A DNA stretch of 32,005 nucleotides from Peptostreptococcaceae bacterium (GCA_030532905.1 JAUNKE010000029.1:1-32005), one strand, 5' to 3'. Numbered from the stretch's first letter, positions 16,977 through 25,538 are shown. Program-made: numbers and translations. The notes: generated by a model from the letters alone, not told the origin.

Positions 16977-17657
16977 TTATTTAATCGGCATATATCGAGA
17001 TAGGATTCCTGCCACATTACTGATTGGCATGGTTTGAAGAATCACCTTTCCCGGCCCTTTGACAACGGTGTTGAAAATTCCTTCGCCGCCGAAAATCATA
17101 TTTTTGATGCCCGGCACCGTAACGATGTCCATTGTGCAGGTATCGTCCATCGCAACCAAATATCCCGTATCGAGAACGAGTTGCTCGCCCGCCTTCAAAT
17201 CATATTCCACGCAATGTCCGTCGATTTCAATAAAAGCGACGCCCTGACCGGAAAGTTTCTGCATAATGAATCCTTCCCCGCCGAAGAATCCTTTGCCTAA
17301 ACTCTTTTGGAAAAACATCGACAATTCCACAGTCGGCTCGGATGCCAAGAACGCGGATTTCTGAACAATCATCGTTTTTCCCGCGCTAATTTCCACTGCG
17401 CGAATCGCACCCGGAAAACTGGACGCAAAAGCAATCATACCGTCGCCGCCCTGTGCTGTATAACGATTCAAAAATAATGATTCTCCGGAGAACATTCTGC
17501 CCAAAGCTTTACCGATTCCACCGTTGGAAGTTGTTTCCATTTTCATATTCGGCGACATCCAGCTCATGCTTCCGGATTCGGAAATCATCGTTTCGCCTGC
17601 AGCCAATTCGCAGATAACAACGGGTAAATTGCCTCCAATAATTTCATATTTTTTCAT
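16977..17657 (-). CDS. AIM24 / TIGR00266 family protein
   Basis: The protein has 226 residues, the family's usual length. It matches the AIM24 family (PF01987) by pattern: GETMISESGSMSWMSPNMKMETT near the start, repeated Gly-rich beta turns, FFGGEGFIMQKLSGQG in the middle and FGGEGIFNTVVKGPGKVILQTMP near the end. It has no signal peptide or membrane segment. The bacterial role is unknown; the yeast homologue is a mitochondrial inner-membrane organisation protein. A strong AGGAGG ribosome site and an extended -10 box at 17697-17702 precede the ATG, so it may have its own transcript. The upstream neighbour on the same strand is a receiver-like protein 51 bases away. Confidence 0.9.
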   Translation of the reverse strand: MKKYEIIGGNLPVVICELAAGETMISESGSMSWMSPNMKMETTSNGGIGKALGRMFSGESLFLNRYTAQGGDGMIAFASSFPGAIRAVEISAGKTMIVQKSAFLASEPTVELSMFFQKSLGKGFFGGEGFIMQKLSGQGVAFIEIDGHCVEYDLKAGEQLVLDTGYLVAMDDTCTMDIVTVPGIKNMIFGGEGIFNTVVKGPGKVILQTMPISNVAGILSRYMPIK

Positions 17658-17696
17658 AAATTCCTCCTCATGACTTGAGTTTGCGTTTCCTTCCCC

Positions 17697-17702
17697 ATTA
17701 TA
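17697..17702 (-). promoter_or_regulatory. Extended -10 promoter for the AIM24-family gene
   Basis: On the minus strand TGGTATAAT is a perfect extended -10 element about 40 bases upstream of the ATG. No good -35 box is seen, which extended -10 promoters can tolerate. It lies just past the stop of the receiver-like gene. Confidence 0.5.
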
Positions 17703-17708
17703 CCAGTT

Positions 17709-18089
17709 TTATCCCATGGATTCCAGTTTTTTTGTCAGATATTCCAAACTCGAATCATAAAATATAAAATCATCAATTCCCCCATGTTTTTTCGCAACCA
17801 CTACTGCATCCTTGCTTTCTTCACTGGTTTCCGGACAAAGTACAAGCGTTTTGCAATCCGGCGAAGTCTTTTTGATTTTGTCACAAAGGAACAACATCTC
17901 ATCCGCCGGCTTTTCTCCGCTCTCGGGCACTTCGACCACAGCCACATCAATATCGTAATTCATAATGGCGAGCAAAACATTATCCGGGCAAGGCTCCATA
18001 TAAAATGTAAACTTTGGATCATTTTGCAGCGAGCGTATTAACGATTGCGCCAAAACTTTACGGTGCATTACTAATAATACCTTTTGCAT
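17709..18089 (-). CDS. Receiver-like (pseudo-REC) stand-alone protein
   Basis: I start at the ATG at 18089 (126 residues) because GGAGG lies eight bases upstream; a longer frame from 18164 has no ribosome site. The length and alternating beta/alpha pattern (KVLLVMHRK, DVAVVEVPE, CKTLVLCPE, DDFIFYDSS) fit a CheY-like receiver domain. The key residues differ: Met8-His9 where two acidic residues bind magnesium, Glu53 at the phosphoacceptor Asp position, and Tyr111 near the conserved Lys. It therefore probably cannot be phosphorylated, and Glu53 could mimic the phosphorylated state. No output domain is present. The family assignment is an inference from pattern only. It may act by protein contacts, perhaps with the nearby kinase/regulator operon. 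Confidence 0.65.
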   Translation of the reverse strand: MQKVLLVMHRKVLAQSLIRSLQNDPKFTFYMEPCPDNVLLAIMNYDIDVAVVEVPESGEKPADEMLFLCDKIKKTSPDCKTLVLCPETSEESKDAVVVAKKHGGIDDFIFYDSSLEYLTKKLESMG

Positions 18090-18477
18090 CGTTATCCTCC
18101 TGTCTGATTGACAAAGAAACATTCCATTGTTTTGTATTTGTGTGCAAAACTTTCTATTGCTCAACTACTTCTATTTTACAACAGATTGCTAATTTTCGAA
18201 TGGCCCATTTGGGCCATTTTTCCCGCTTATTCCCACAAAACCGTCTTCTTAGAGTTTTATTTCGGTTTCATGTCAAAAAATTCTTGTTGGAAATGAACTT
18301 TTTTGAATTGGAAAGCGAAAATATATTTCCGAAGCTTTCAATTTGAAAAAATTGCTGAAGAATTTTTTTCATTATGATGAAATATCCTGCGGAAAATCGC
18401 AAAGCTTTTTCTCTCACAATAAAGTTTCAAAAAATCCGTATATCGCTTTCATTCTTATTCAAAATTCAACAATCAAC
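18090..18477. other. Intergenic region between response regulator and receiver-like gene
   Basis: No gene is supported in 388 bases. It holds the terminator-like hairpin at 18199-18222 and several A/T-only hairpins near 18345-18370. The 5' leader and promoter of the receiver-like gene should lie at the low-coordinate end, but no clear -35/-10 pair is visible. Confidence 0.4.
18199..18222 (+). terminator. Terminator-like hairpin, plus-strand orientation
   Basis: AATGGCCC-ATTT-GGGCCATT is a perfect 8-base GC-rich stem followed by TTTT on the plus strand. No plus-strand gene lies upstream, so it may block antisense transcription or serve as an RNA structure in a minus-strand leader or tail. Confidence 0.5.
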
Positions 18478-19095
18478 TTACACATTCGGATTGATCCAGC
18501 CGTTTGAAATCATGTGCACGACCATCGACATGATGGAATGAAATCCCGTTTTGCTCAGCATATTCGCAAGATGGCGCTTGACGGTGTGCTCGCTGATAAA
18601 AAGCTCACTTGCAATTTCCTGCTTGCTGTAATTTTTGCAAAGCAGACGCAACACAATCATCTCGCGCTCGGTCAACGGTGCTTCGCCGCAAGGAAGCTGA
18701 ATGATTTTCGGTTCCGGAAAAATTTTTTCGCCCTTCATCACCGCATTCATCACATACAACAGATATTCAAAACTCTTGCTCTTATAGACGAATCCGTCCG
18801 CTCCCGCCTGTTTTGCTCGTGGAATATAGGAAATTTCATCAAAGCCCGTCATGATAATGATTTTCACATTCGGACAACTGCTCTTGATCATCTTGGTTGC
18901 ATCGAGTCCTGAAACTTCACCCTCCGTACAAATATCCATCAGCATCAAATCCGGCTCGTATTTCAAACACCAAAGTTCCGCCAGCGATGCCGACGACAAG
19001 CTCCCGAGCACCTCATAATCACCGTCGGATTCAATCGCTTTTTTGTAAGAATCTCGAATCGAAGCGTGGTCATCCACAATTCCCAGCTTAAACAT
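18478..19095 (-). CDS. NarL/FixJ-type response regulator
   Basis: I start at the ATG at 19095 (205 residues), preceded by AAAGGAGG. The receiver domain has the acidic pair in LGIVDDH, phosphoacceptor Asp54 (LMLMDICTEGEVSG), a Thr in IIMTGFDE and Lys105 (GFVYKSKS). The C-terminal LuxR-type helix-turn-helix reads PLTEREMIVLRLLCKNYSKQ then EIASELFISEHTVKRHLANM. It should bind DNA when phosphorylated by the kinase encoded immediately upstream. Its start overlaps the kinase stop by eight bases (ATGTTTAA), a coupling that also occurs at the kinase/sensor junction. The target genes are unknown. An acidic insert (TEGEVSG) follows the phosphorylation site. Confidence 0.93.
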   Translation of the reverse strand: MFKLGIVDDHASIRDSYKKAIESDGDYEVLGSLSSASLAELWCLKYEPDLMLMDICTEGEVSGLDATKMIKSSCPNVKIIIMTGFDEISYIPRAKQAGADGFVYKSKSFEYLLYVMNAVMKGEKIFPEPKIIQLPCGEAPLTEREMIVLRLLCKNYSKQEIASELFISEHTVKRHLANMLSKTGFHSIMSMVVHMISNGWINPNV

Positions 19096-20515
19096 GGTTT
19101 TCCTCCTTTGGAATAATCGCAGTGAGTAAAAATTGCGGTTTGCTTTCCACAATCAAACGACCGCCGTATTGAGCCAATCGACCTTGCATCGTCTTAAGCC
19201 CGTTACCGAATACAATTTCATTTTGAACCATGATGCCGTTGTTTTTGATTCGGAGCATATATTCTTTTTCACTCTCCTCAAAAAACAAGTCCACCTCGCT
19301 CGCCAAGCTGTGTCTCACTGCATTGGTCGCCGCCTCGCGAATGCAGAGCAAAAACACATTGGCATATTTCAAATTTTCCGGCGCTTCGCCCTGTGCTTTA
19401 AGCGTTACCCCGATTTCTTCAAATTGTCGTATCAGATTCTCCAGACCGCTCTTCGTATCTTTTTCCACATCCTGCACCAAACCTTCCCGGAGCGTTTGCA
19501 GCAAATCCGAGACCTGCTGTGCACTCGGCATCGTATCGCTTTGCATCCATCGCTGAAAAATCGTGATTCGTTGGCTCAATAGGTCATGCAATCGTCCGCG
19601 CAGACGAATTTTCTCGCGTTGCCGCTGAATTTGAAACATATTGTCGAGCATATCGCTGAGCTCTTTACTCTTATTTTCAAGCAGTCGATTCTGCTCCTCC
19701 AACTCGCAGAGCAATTCCCATTGCTCCGTAATATCCGTCGCCGTAATCTGCAAAAACTCCCGATTGCCGACCGACAACTCATCCTGCCAAAAGTGCCAAT
19801 GCTTTTTGTCGGATAAACTCAATACAATCTTATCTTCTTCGTAGAGCATCGAATCTTCCTTGCTCGGTCTTTTTTGGATTTCGTTAAAAAATTTGATGCC
19901 GTCGCGAAAAATTCGTCCCGTCGTTTCCACCATCAGCTGCTGCATCCGATTGTTCATCAGCAAAACCGTTCCGTCTTTTGAGCAAAACAGAATGCCGGAA
20001 TGCAGCGAGTCCATCGCTTCTTTTATCGACCAAACCGAAATCCCCCGACGAATCGCCATCAGGTTTTGATAGGACAGATAGATTCCCCGAAAGAAAAAGT
20101 AAAACAACACCGCCGTCAAATAAAACGGAAAGAGCGGGATCGCGAAATTATCAAACATCGGCAGCATCGGCGTCAGTATCGCGAGATTGAGAAAGGTCAA
20201 ATACTGTTTGGTGCCCCGTATCCTTAAAATTGTGAACAGCAGCAGAAGGATATAGACAATCACCCGTTCCTTTTTCAAAATCGTAAAAGGCAAAAAACCG
20301 TCTCGTATCAGATAGTTCAGCATCGGCGGAATCGCTGAAAGAACGATGACATTGATGAGCAGGACATATTCAAACAACAATCGACCGCGATAGTTCTGCC
20401 AATCGAATCGTCGTGAAGAGAGCACGATATAAATCGCCTGCGAAATGACCGTCATTCCGCCCAAAATTCCGATAAAAACTCGAAAAGCGCGGCTGCAATC
20501 ATAGAAACTAAACAT
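19088..20515 (-). CDS. Membrane sensor histidine kinase (HisKA_3, NarX/DegS-like)
   Basis: I start at the ATG at 20515 (475 residues), preceded by AAAGGAGGAGG. About five membrane helices lie in residues 10-150. A PAS-like region covers about 165-265 (GILFCSKDGTVLLMNNRMQQ). A coiled segment leads to the HisKA_3 phosphorylation site at His310 (LRGRLHDLLSQRITIFQRW). The ATPase domain has the N box EAATNAVRHS (Asn398), a G1 box reading KNNG instead of DxG, and a G2 box GNGLKTMQGRLAQYGG. This subfamily pairs with NarL-type regulators, and one follows at once. It overlaps the upstream sensor gene by eight bases (ATGTTTAG). The input signal probably comes through the lipoprotein sensor encoded first in the operon. 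Confidence 0.88.
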   Translation of the reverse strand: MFSFYDCSRAFRVFIGILGGMTVISQAIYIVLSSRRFDWQNYRGRLLFEYVLLINVIVLSAIPPMLNYLIRDGFLPFTILKKERVIVYILLLLFTILRIRGTKQYLTFLNLAILTPMLPMFDNFAIPLFPFYLTAVLFYFFFRGIYLSYQNLMAIRRGISVWSIKEAMDSLHSGILFCSKDGTVLLMNNRMQQLMVETTGRIFRDGIKFFNEIQKRPSKEDSMLYEEDKIVLSLSDKKHWHFWQDELSVGNREFLQITATDITEQWELLCELEEQNRLLENKSKELSDMLDNMFQIQRQREKIRLRGRLHDLLSQRITIFQRWMQSDTMPSAQQVSDLLQTLREGLVQDVEKDTKSGLENLIRQFEEIGVTLKAQGEAPENLKYANVFLLCIREAATNAVRHSLASEVDLFFEESEKEYMLRIKNNGIMVQNEIVFGNGLKTMQGRLAQYGGRLIVESKPQFLLTAIIPKEENHV

Positions 20516-22982
20516 AGCCCTCCTCCTTTCGTTTCGACGGAATCGTGATTTGAATGCTCGATACTTCATCAAGCTCACGGAATAAAATCTTCGCCTTCAT
20601 TTGATTGAGCGCCGCGGACAATTTGTCACTCGGTCGATAGGTGCTGCAATTCACATCACAGAGGAACAAAATCACGAAATCATTGTCCTTTTGATAGCAA
20701 TGCAGCATCAACTCCCGATTCTTTTCCTGCAACAAAAATTTGAGTACCGAAAAACAAAGGTCATAGAGCAAAATACCCATCTTGGTTTCGACCTCCCCGA
20801 CGAGATTGAGCACCGGCGCCGAATGGATTCCGAGACTTTCCGCACATTCAAGTAGCTCGCTGATATGCGTCACCGTCGCATCGGACGAGATGGTTTCCTG
20901 CTCGACATAGAACATCAGATTGCAGCGCCTCTTGATATAGATGCTGGTCAAGTTGATTTCCGCCAAAACCTGCTCGTAACCCTTCCCGTCGCCTCGTGTC
21001 TCCAACTCTCTGAGCTGCTCCACCAAAACTTCCAAACGATTCAACTGGTCGCCGATCTCTTCGTTGAGCTCGTTGAGCAATTCCAATTTCGCACGCCCGG
21101 ATTCCTTCTCCGCCTTAATCTGCGTCTGCGCCTCCAAAAGTTCATTCGCTTTTTTTACCTGCTCGATGGAGGTAGAAATATTCTCCCGAAGTTCTTCCAA
21201 GTCGGAGATATCTTCTTCCCAAACGACATTTCCGGCGGTAATCGGGTCAGCATATAATAAGGTATTTTTATCCAATGCCAAGACGACTCGATTTCTCGAT
21301 TCGATTATCCGATGTTTGAGCTCGTCGGGAATTTCTCTTGCGGATATCGACGAATAGATGGCATCGCCCGATGCATCGAGAATGCTCATATTCAGCGACG
21401 AATTATGAAACAGGCTCACATATTTCGTATTGAGCGGAATCAGATTGGTTCGCATCGCGCTCTCACCGAACATCAACACGAAGATACAGACCGTCAGTGC
21501 CAAATCACCGTTCCACACCGGCGGAAAGCGCATAACATATAAAATCCCGAAGGACATCATCGCAAGCGAAATCGAAATCGGAATGAGCACGCGAATTCTC
21601 TTCGGGCTCTTCCAAAATTTTGTACTTAAAATGATGATTCCTAAGAATAGCGGCGTCGCAAAACTCACATAAATAAGGACATAGCCCCAGCCGTAGCGAT
21701 ATTCTTTTTTCCAAAAGTCCGCCGTCTTATCAAAGATGAATACCCATTGATGAATTTCATTGGTAAAGACCATCAAAATCATCAGCGCTTCAAAAATAAG
21801 TAAAATCCGCATCCATTTCGGCATCAGCGTCTTTCCCTCCGGCTCGTTCACCGCCGTCGAAAGCCACAAGAAGAAATTGGAGAGCGTCAGAATAAAAATG
21901 TAATAGGAATACCAAAGGTATCGGTTCGTCAAAGTATCGGTCGCCACCTGCCATTTGATGAAACGCGCGCCGACCCACATTACCATACAGATACCGATGC
22001 CGAGCAAAGCAATCGAAATATCTTTTTGCGCCGTACGCATCTGAACCGAGCCCGTCCACAATACGAAAATCGCAATCGCCGCCAATGCGGAAATTACATA
22101 CTCCCAAGCGGTCGCCGTCGCATAGCGATGCGTCTTGTATATCGAGCGATTGATATACTCACGCGCATGGATAAGCTCCCCCTGAATCTTTTCCATATCG
22201 CTCGGTGAAACGGCTACCCGATAATCCGATTTCGGCGGATAAAAATTTTCATCACATTCGCCGTCAATCGTACAAATGCCTTTTCCGATAACCAGCTCCG
22301 CCATATTATCCGGAAATTGCATCTGCTTTTTGGACAAAATTCCCCGCTCAAATACATAGGTTCCGTCCTTCGGCACGATGATTTCCAAATTGCGTCCATG
22401 TTTTTTCAAATCCACCGCCTGATAGTCGAACAAGATGAGCAGAGGCGCGTCAAAATTATTGAATTCCAGTTTTTTATTTTCATATCGCTCGGAAAGATGC
22501 TCCACCGCTTTTTCAATCGCCAAATTTTGATTGTCCAAGCCGTAAGCCATCGCCGAGATGATGCAGCCCGCTTCGGCAAATTGGTCACTCATCCCCAAGA
22601 GCAAGTCACTTTCCATCATCTCTTCCCACGAGCCGATTTTTTCCTGCGTTTTGTCGCGGTCAATCGCCATAACGATGCCCGCCTTGCCGTGCGGATACCA
22701 AAAATATCGACTGTCCGTTTTGAGTAAGGATTGCGCAATGACATCAATCGTTACCAATCCCGTTCCCCGCTCCAAAAAAGCCTGCGTTGCCGGATGCCCC
22801 TGCTGAATGATTTTGTAATCGGGCAACACCGAGGAAATCACTTCACAATATCTGTCCTCACGCCGATTGCCGACATAAATCACCTTGTTTCCCTCGGAAA
22901 CATCTTGGCAAGCACTCAACAAAGTCATTGCGATTAAAATAAAAATAATTTTTATTCGATTGGAATGCTTTGATGCATACAT
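20508..22982 (-). CDS. Lipoprotein sensor: solute-binding-like domain, 7 TM, degenerate kinase-like tail
   Basis: The protein has 824 residues and starts after AAGGAGGAG. A lipoprotein signal ends at Cys25 (LLSAC). Residues 34-285 look like a periplasmic-binding-type fold (VIYVGNRREDRYCEVISSVL, GHPATQAFLERGTGLVTIDV). Seven membrane helices follow at about 292-311, 322-340, 354-377, 389-407, 432-453, 463-485 and 493-508, resembling the histidine kinase N-terminal 7TM domain (RYLWYSYYIFIL). The cytosolic part has a coiled coil (610-680), the segment NLTSIYIKRRCNLMF, and a tail lacking a clear phosphorylatable His, N box or G box. It probably binds a ligand outside and signals to the kinase encoded next. 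It is first in the operon, with a promoter at 23017-23046. Confidence 0.75.
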   Translation of the reverse strand: MYASKHSNRIKIIFILIAMTLLSACQDVSEGNKVIYVGNRREDRYCEVISSVLPDYKIIQQGHPATQAFLERGTGLVTIDVIAQSLLKTDSRYFWYPHGKAGIVMAIDRDKTQEKIGSWEEMMESDLLLGMSDQFAEAGCIISAMAYGLDNQNLAIEKAVEHLSERYENKKLEFNNFDAPLLILFDYQAVDLKKHGRNLEIIVPKDGTYVFERGILSKKQMQFPDNMAELVIGKGICTIDGECDENFYPPKSDYRVAVSPSDMEKIQGELIHAREYINRSIYKTHRYATATAWEYVISALAAIAIFVLWTGSVQMRTAQKDISIALLGIGICMVMWVGARFIKWQVATDTLTNRYLWYSYYIFILTLSNFFLWLSTAVNEPEGKTLMPKWMRILLIFEALMILMVFTNEIHQWVFIFDKTADFWKKEYRYGWGYVLIYVSFATPLFLGIIILSTKFWKSPKRIRVLIPISISLAMMSFGILYVMRFPPVWNGDLALTVCIFVLMFGESAMRTNLIPLNTKYVSLFHNSSLNMSILDASGDAIYSSISAREIPDELKHRIIESRNRVVLALDKNTLLYADPITAGNVVWEEDISDLEELRENISTSIEQVKKANELLEAQTQIKAEKESGRAKLELLNELNEEIGDQLNRLEVLVEQLRELETRGDGKGYEQVLAEINLTSIYIKRRCNLMFYVEQETISSDATVTHISELLECAESLGIHSAPVLNLVGEVETKMGILLYDLCFSVLKFLLQEKNRELMLHCYQKDNDFVILFLCDVNCSTYRPSDKLSAALNQMKAKILFRELDEVSSIQITIPSKRKEEGYV

Positions 22983-23016
22983 GACTCCTCCTTCTCATTC
23001 ACAAATATCTCTTTTC

Positions 23017-23046
23017 ATCATACCAAAAAACACATTCGCTTGTAAA
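23017..23046 (-). promoter_or_regulatory. Promoter of the sensor/kinase/regulator operon
   Basis: On the minus strand TTTACA (23041-23046) and TATGAT (23017-23022) are spaced by 18 bases, about 35 bases upstream of the sensor gene ATG. Both boxes match the consensus at five of six bases. Confidence 0.65.
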
Positions 23047-23081
23047 TGAGAGAATGAAAAATTTTCAGAAAAAAAGAGCAT

Positions 23082-23114
23082 AAAAAATTCCGGCCGAAAC
23101 AGCCGAAATTTTTT
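23082..23114 (-). terminator. Rho-independent terminator of nfnAB
   Basis: On the minus strand AAAAAATTTCGGC pairs with GCCGGAATTTTTT (one wobble) around a seven-base loop, ending in a T-run. It lies 32 bases past the nfnB stop. It also separates nfnAB from the promoter of the sensor operon. Confidence 0.85.
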
Positions 23115-23145
23115 ATAAAGATCTATTTAAAATACACTACCGACA

Positions 23146-24543
23146 TCAGTTATTCAAATATTTGTCTCTCAAATATTCGTCCATCGCCTTCGCCGCAACT
23201 TTTCCGGCTCCCATCGCCGAAATTACCGTTGCCGCTCCGGTTACAGTGTCACCGCCGGCATATACGCCCTCAAGCGATGTCAATCCGTTGTCATCTACAA
23301 GGATACATTGACGCTTGTTGGTCTCCAAACCTTTTGTTGTCGAAGTAATCAACGGGTTTGGATTCGTTCCGAGTGACATGATGACCGCGTCCACTTCCAT
23401 TTCAAATTCGGAATTCGGAACTTCCACCGGTCTTCTTCTTCCGGAATCGTCCGGCTCACCGAGCTCCATTTTCACACAAAGCATTCCGCGAACATTACCC
23501 ATATCGTCAACCAAAATTTCTTTCGGATTGGTCAATGTGTCAAAGATAACGCCCTCTTCTTTCGCATGATGAACTTCTTCCACACGAGCAGGCAATTCTT
23601 CTTCACCTCGACGATATACGATATGCGCTTCCTGCGCTCCGAGTCGAAGCGCCGTACGCACCGCGTCCATCGCAACATTACCGCCGCCGACAACGGCAAC
23701 TTTTTTACCGACACGAATCGGTGTATCGTAGTCGGAAAGATATGCCTTCATCAGATTGACTCGCGTTAGGAACTCATTCGCGGACACAACGCCGTTCGCA
23801 TTCTCTCCCGGAATTCCCATAAAGGACGGCAATCCCGCTCCCGAACCGATGAATACGGATTTGAAACCTTCTTCAAAAAGTTCTTCAATCGTAATCGTTC
23901 TTCCGACGATAACATTGGTCTCAATCGTTACGCCAAGCTCGCGAATGCTGTTGATTTCGTATTGAACCACTTCATCCTTCGGAAGACGAAACTCCGGAAT
24001 TCCGTATGTGAGTACGCCGCCGGGCTCATGGAATGCTTCAAAGATGGTCACATCGTATCCCTTTTTCGCCAAGTCGCCCGCACAGGCAAGACCTGCCGGA
24101 CCGGATCCGATGACCGCTACTTTGATTCCGTTCGGCTCATCTCTCTTCGCCAAATTGATTTTATTCTTTCTTGACCAGTCCGCAACGAAACGCTCCAATT
24201 TTCCGATGGAAACCGGCTCATTTTTAATTCCGACGATACATACACCTTCGCATTGTGATTCCTGTGGACAAACTCGTCCGCACACCGCAGGCAAAGAACT
24301 GCTCTCCGCGATAATTTTCGCCGCTTCCTCAATCTCCCCGGCTTTTACTTTTTGAATAAATGCCGGAATATTGATTCCGACCGGACATCCCGCCACGCAG
24401 CGAGGATTTTTACAATTCAGGCAGCGCTCGGATTCAAGCATCGCCTCTTCCATATCATAACCGTAGCAAACCTCTTCGAAATTGGTCGCACGCACCTTCG
24501 GGTCCTGTTCTCTTACAGGCACTTTCTCTTTTTTAATCGCCAT
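23146..24543 (-). CDS. nfnB: NfnB, large subunit of electron-bifurcating ferredoxin:NADP oxidoreductase (GltA-like)
   Basis: The protein has 465 residues, like known NfnB. The N-terminal part carries cysteines for two 4Fe-4S clusters: C41-x2-C44-x4-C49-x3-C53 and C88-x3-C92-x5-C98-x3-C102. An FAD site follows (VAVIGSGPAGLACAGDLAKK) and then an NADP site (VAVVGGGNVAMDAVRTALRL). Alone, the sequence would be called glutamate synthase small subunit (gltA), but no large GltB is nearby and the NfnA partner gene directly precedes it. Together they couple NADH and reduced ferredoxin oxidation to NADP reduction in anaerobes. The start shares one base with the nfnA stop (TAATG). A SudAB-type role (sulfide dehydrogenase/NADPH-ferredoxin oxidoreductase) is the same enzyme family. 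Confidence 0.9.
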   Translation of the reverse strand: MAIKKEKVPVREQDPKVRATNFEEVCYGYDMEEAMLESERCLNCKNPRCVAGCPVGINIPAFIQKVKAGEIEEAAKIIAESSSLPAVCGRVCPQESQCEGVCIVGIKNEPVSIGKLERFVADWSRKNKINLAKRDEPNGIKVAVIGSGPAGLACAGDLAKKGYDVTIFEAFHEPGGVLTYGIPEFRLPKDEVVQYEINSIRELGVTIETNVIVGRTITIEELFEEGFKSVFIGSGAGLPSFMGIPGENANGVVSANEFLTRVNLMKAYLSDYDTPIRVGKKVAVVGGGNVAMDAVRTALRLGAQEAHIVYRRGEEELPARVEEVHHAKEEGVIFDTLTNPKEILVDDMGNVRGMLCVKMELGEPDDSGRRRPVEVPNSEFEMEVDAVIMSLGTNPNPLITSTTKGLETNKRQCILVDDNGLTSLEGVYAGGDTVTGAATVISAMGAGKVAAKAMDEYLRDKYLNN

Positions 24544-25436
24544 TATTCCACCTCCGCACAGTCACAACCTTCCGGTTTATGAGTCTGACCTTCTTCATAT
24601 CGAAGCTGCTTTCTACCTTCTTGTGTCTTAAACATCGTCTGTCTTCTAAGTGCCTCATCGTAATCGATCAAATGGCCGTCAAATTCCGGTCCGTCCACGC
24701 AGGCGAATTTAATTTCATTGCCCACACTTACACGACAAGCACCGCACATTCCGGTTCCGTCAACCATGATGGTGTTCAAGCTGACGATGGTTGGAATATT
24801 GAGTTTTTTGGTTGTCATTGAAGCGAATTTCATCATAATCATCGGTCCGATAACAATCGCTTTATCATATTTTTTCCCTTGATTCTCCACCAAGTCTTCC
24901 AACAAAGCCGTTACCAAACCGTGAAAACCGAAACTTCCGTCGTCCGTCGCATAATATACATTTTCCGCTACGGCTTCCATTTCCTTCTGGAAAATCAACA
25001 GATCCTTGTTTCTCGCGCCGATGATAACATCCGCTTTGAGTCCGTTTTCTTTAAACCACTTCACCTGTGGATAAACCGGAGCCGCTCCAAGACCTCCCGC
25101 AATAAAAATGTACTTCTCTTTTTTGAGTTCCTCGATGTCTTCGTAGATGAAATCGCTCGGATTTCCCAAAGGTCCTACAAAGTCCCTTATGTAATCCCCT
25201 TGGTTCAGTTCTGCCAATTTCTTACTTGACATACCTACTACCTGAACAACTACGGTAACCGTTCCTCTCTCTAAGTCATAATCTGCAATCGTCAATGGAA
25301 TTCGTTCCCCTTTTTCGTCAATCTTTACGATGACAAATTGTCCCGGCTTCGCGGATTTTGCAACGCGCGGAGCTTCAATGTCCATAAGAAATACAACTTC
25401 ATTCAGGTATTCCTTCTTGGCAATTTTAAAACTCAT
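24543..25436 (-). CDS. nfnA: NfnA, small subunit of electron-bifurcating ferredoxin:NADP oxidoreductase
   Basis: The protein has 297 residues. An FAD-binding beta barrel covers about 1-95 (ERIPLTIADYD) and an NAD domain about 105-220 (FIAGGLGAAPVYPQ, ATDDGSFGFHG). The 2Fe-2S site reads D226-x4-C231-x2-C234-x11-C246. This spacing equals the Asp/Cys/Cys/Cys ligand set described for Thermotoga maritima NfnA (Asp219, Cys224, Cys227, Cys239), including the unusual Asp. NfnA receives electrons from NADH and passes them through the cluster. The tail has an extra Cys pair (CDCAEVE). The gene is first in the nfnAB operon, with a strong promoter at 25539-25567 and an AAAGGAGA ribosome site. Confidence 0.92.
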   Translation of the reverse strand: MSFKIAKKEYLNEVVFLMDIEAPRVAKSAKPGQFVIVKIDEKGERIPLTIADYDLERGTVTVVVQVVGMSSKKLAELNQGDYIRDFVGPLGNPSDFIYEDIEELKKEKYIFIAGGLGAAPVYPQVKWFKENGLKADVIIGARNKDLLIFQKEMEAVAENVYYATDDGSFGFHGLVTALLEDLVENQGKKYDKAIVIGPMIMMKFASMTTKKLNIPTIVSLNTIMVDGTGMCGACRVSVGNEIKFACVDGPEFDGHLIDYDEALRRQTMFKTQEGRKQLRYEEGQTHKPEGCDCAEVE

Positions 25437-25538
25437 TACTCATTCTCCTTTAGTTAATTTGATTTTGTATAAAAAATCACAAAATGGTGTGCAATTCGCT
25501 ATAAGAAATTATAAAAAATCCTATAACTATTACTTCCT

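Noticed and set aside
23146..24543. Glutamate synthase small subunit (gltA/gltD) as the function
   Set aside because: No large glutamate synthase gene is adjacent and the preceding gene is a clear NfnA, so the bifurcating Nfn complex is the better call.
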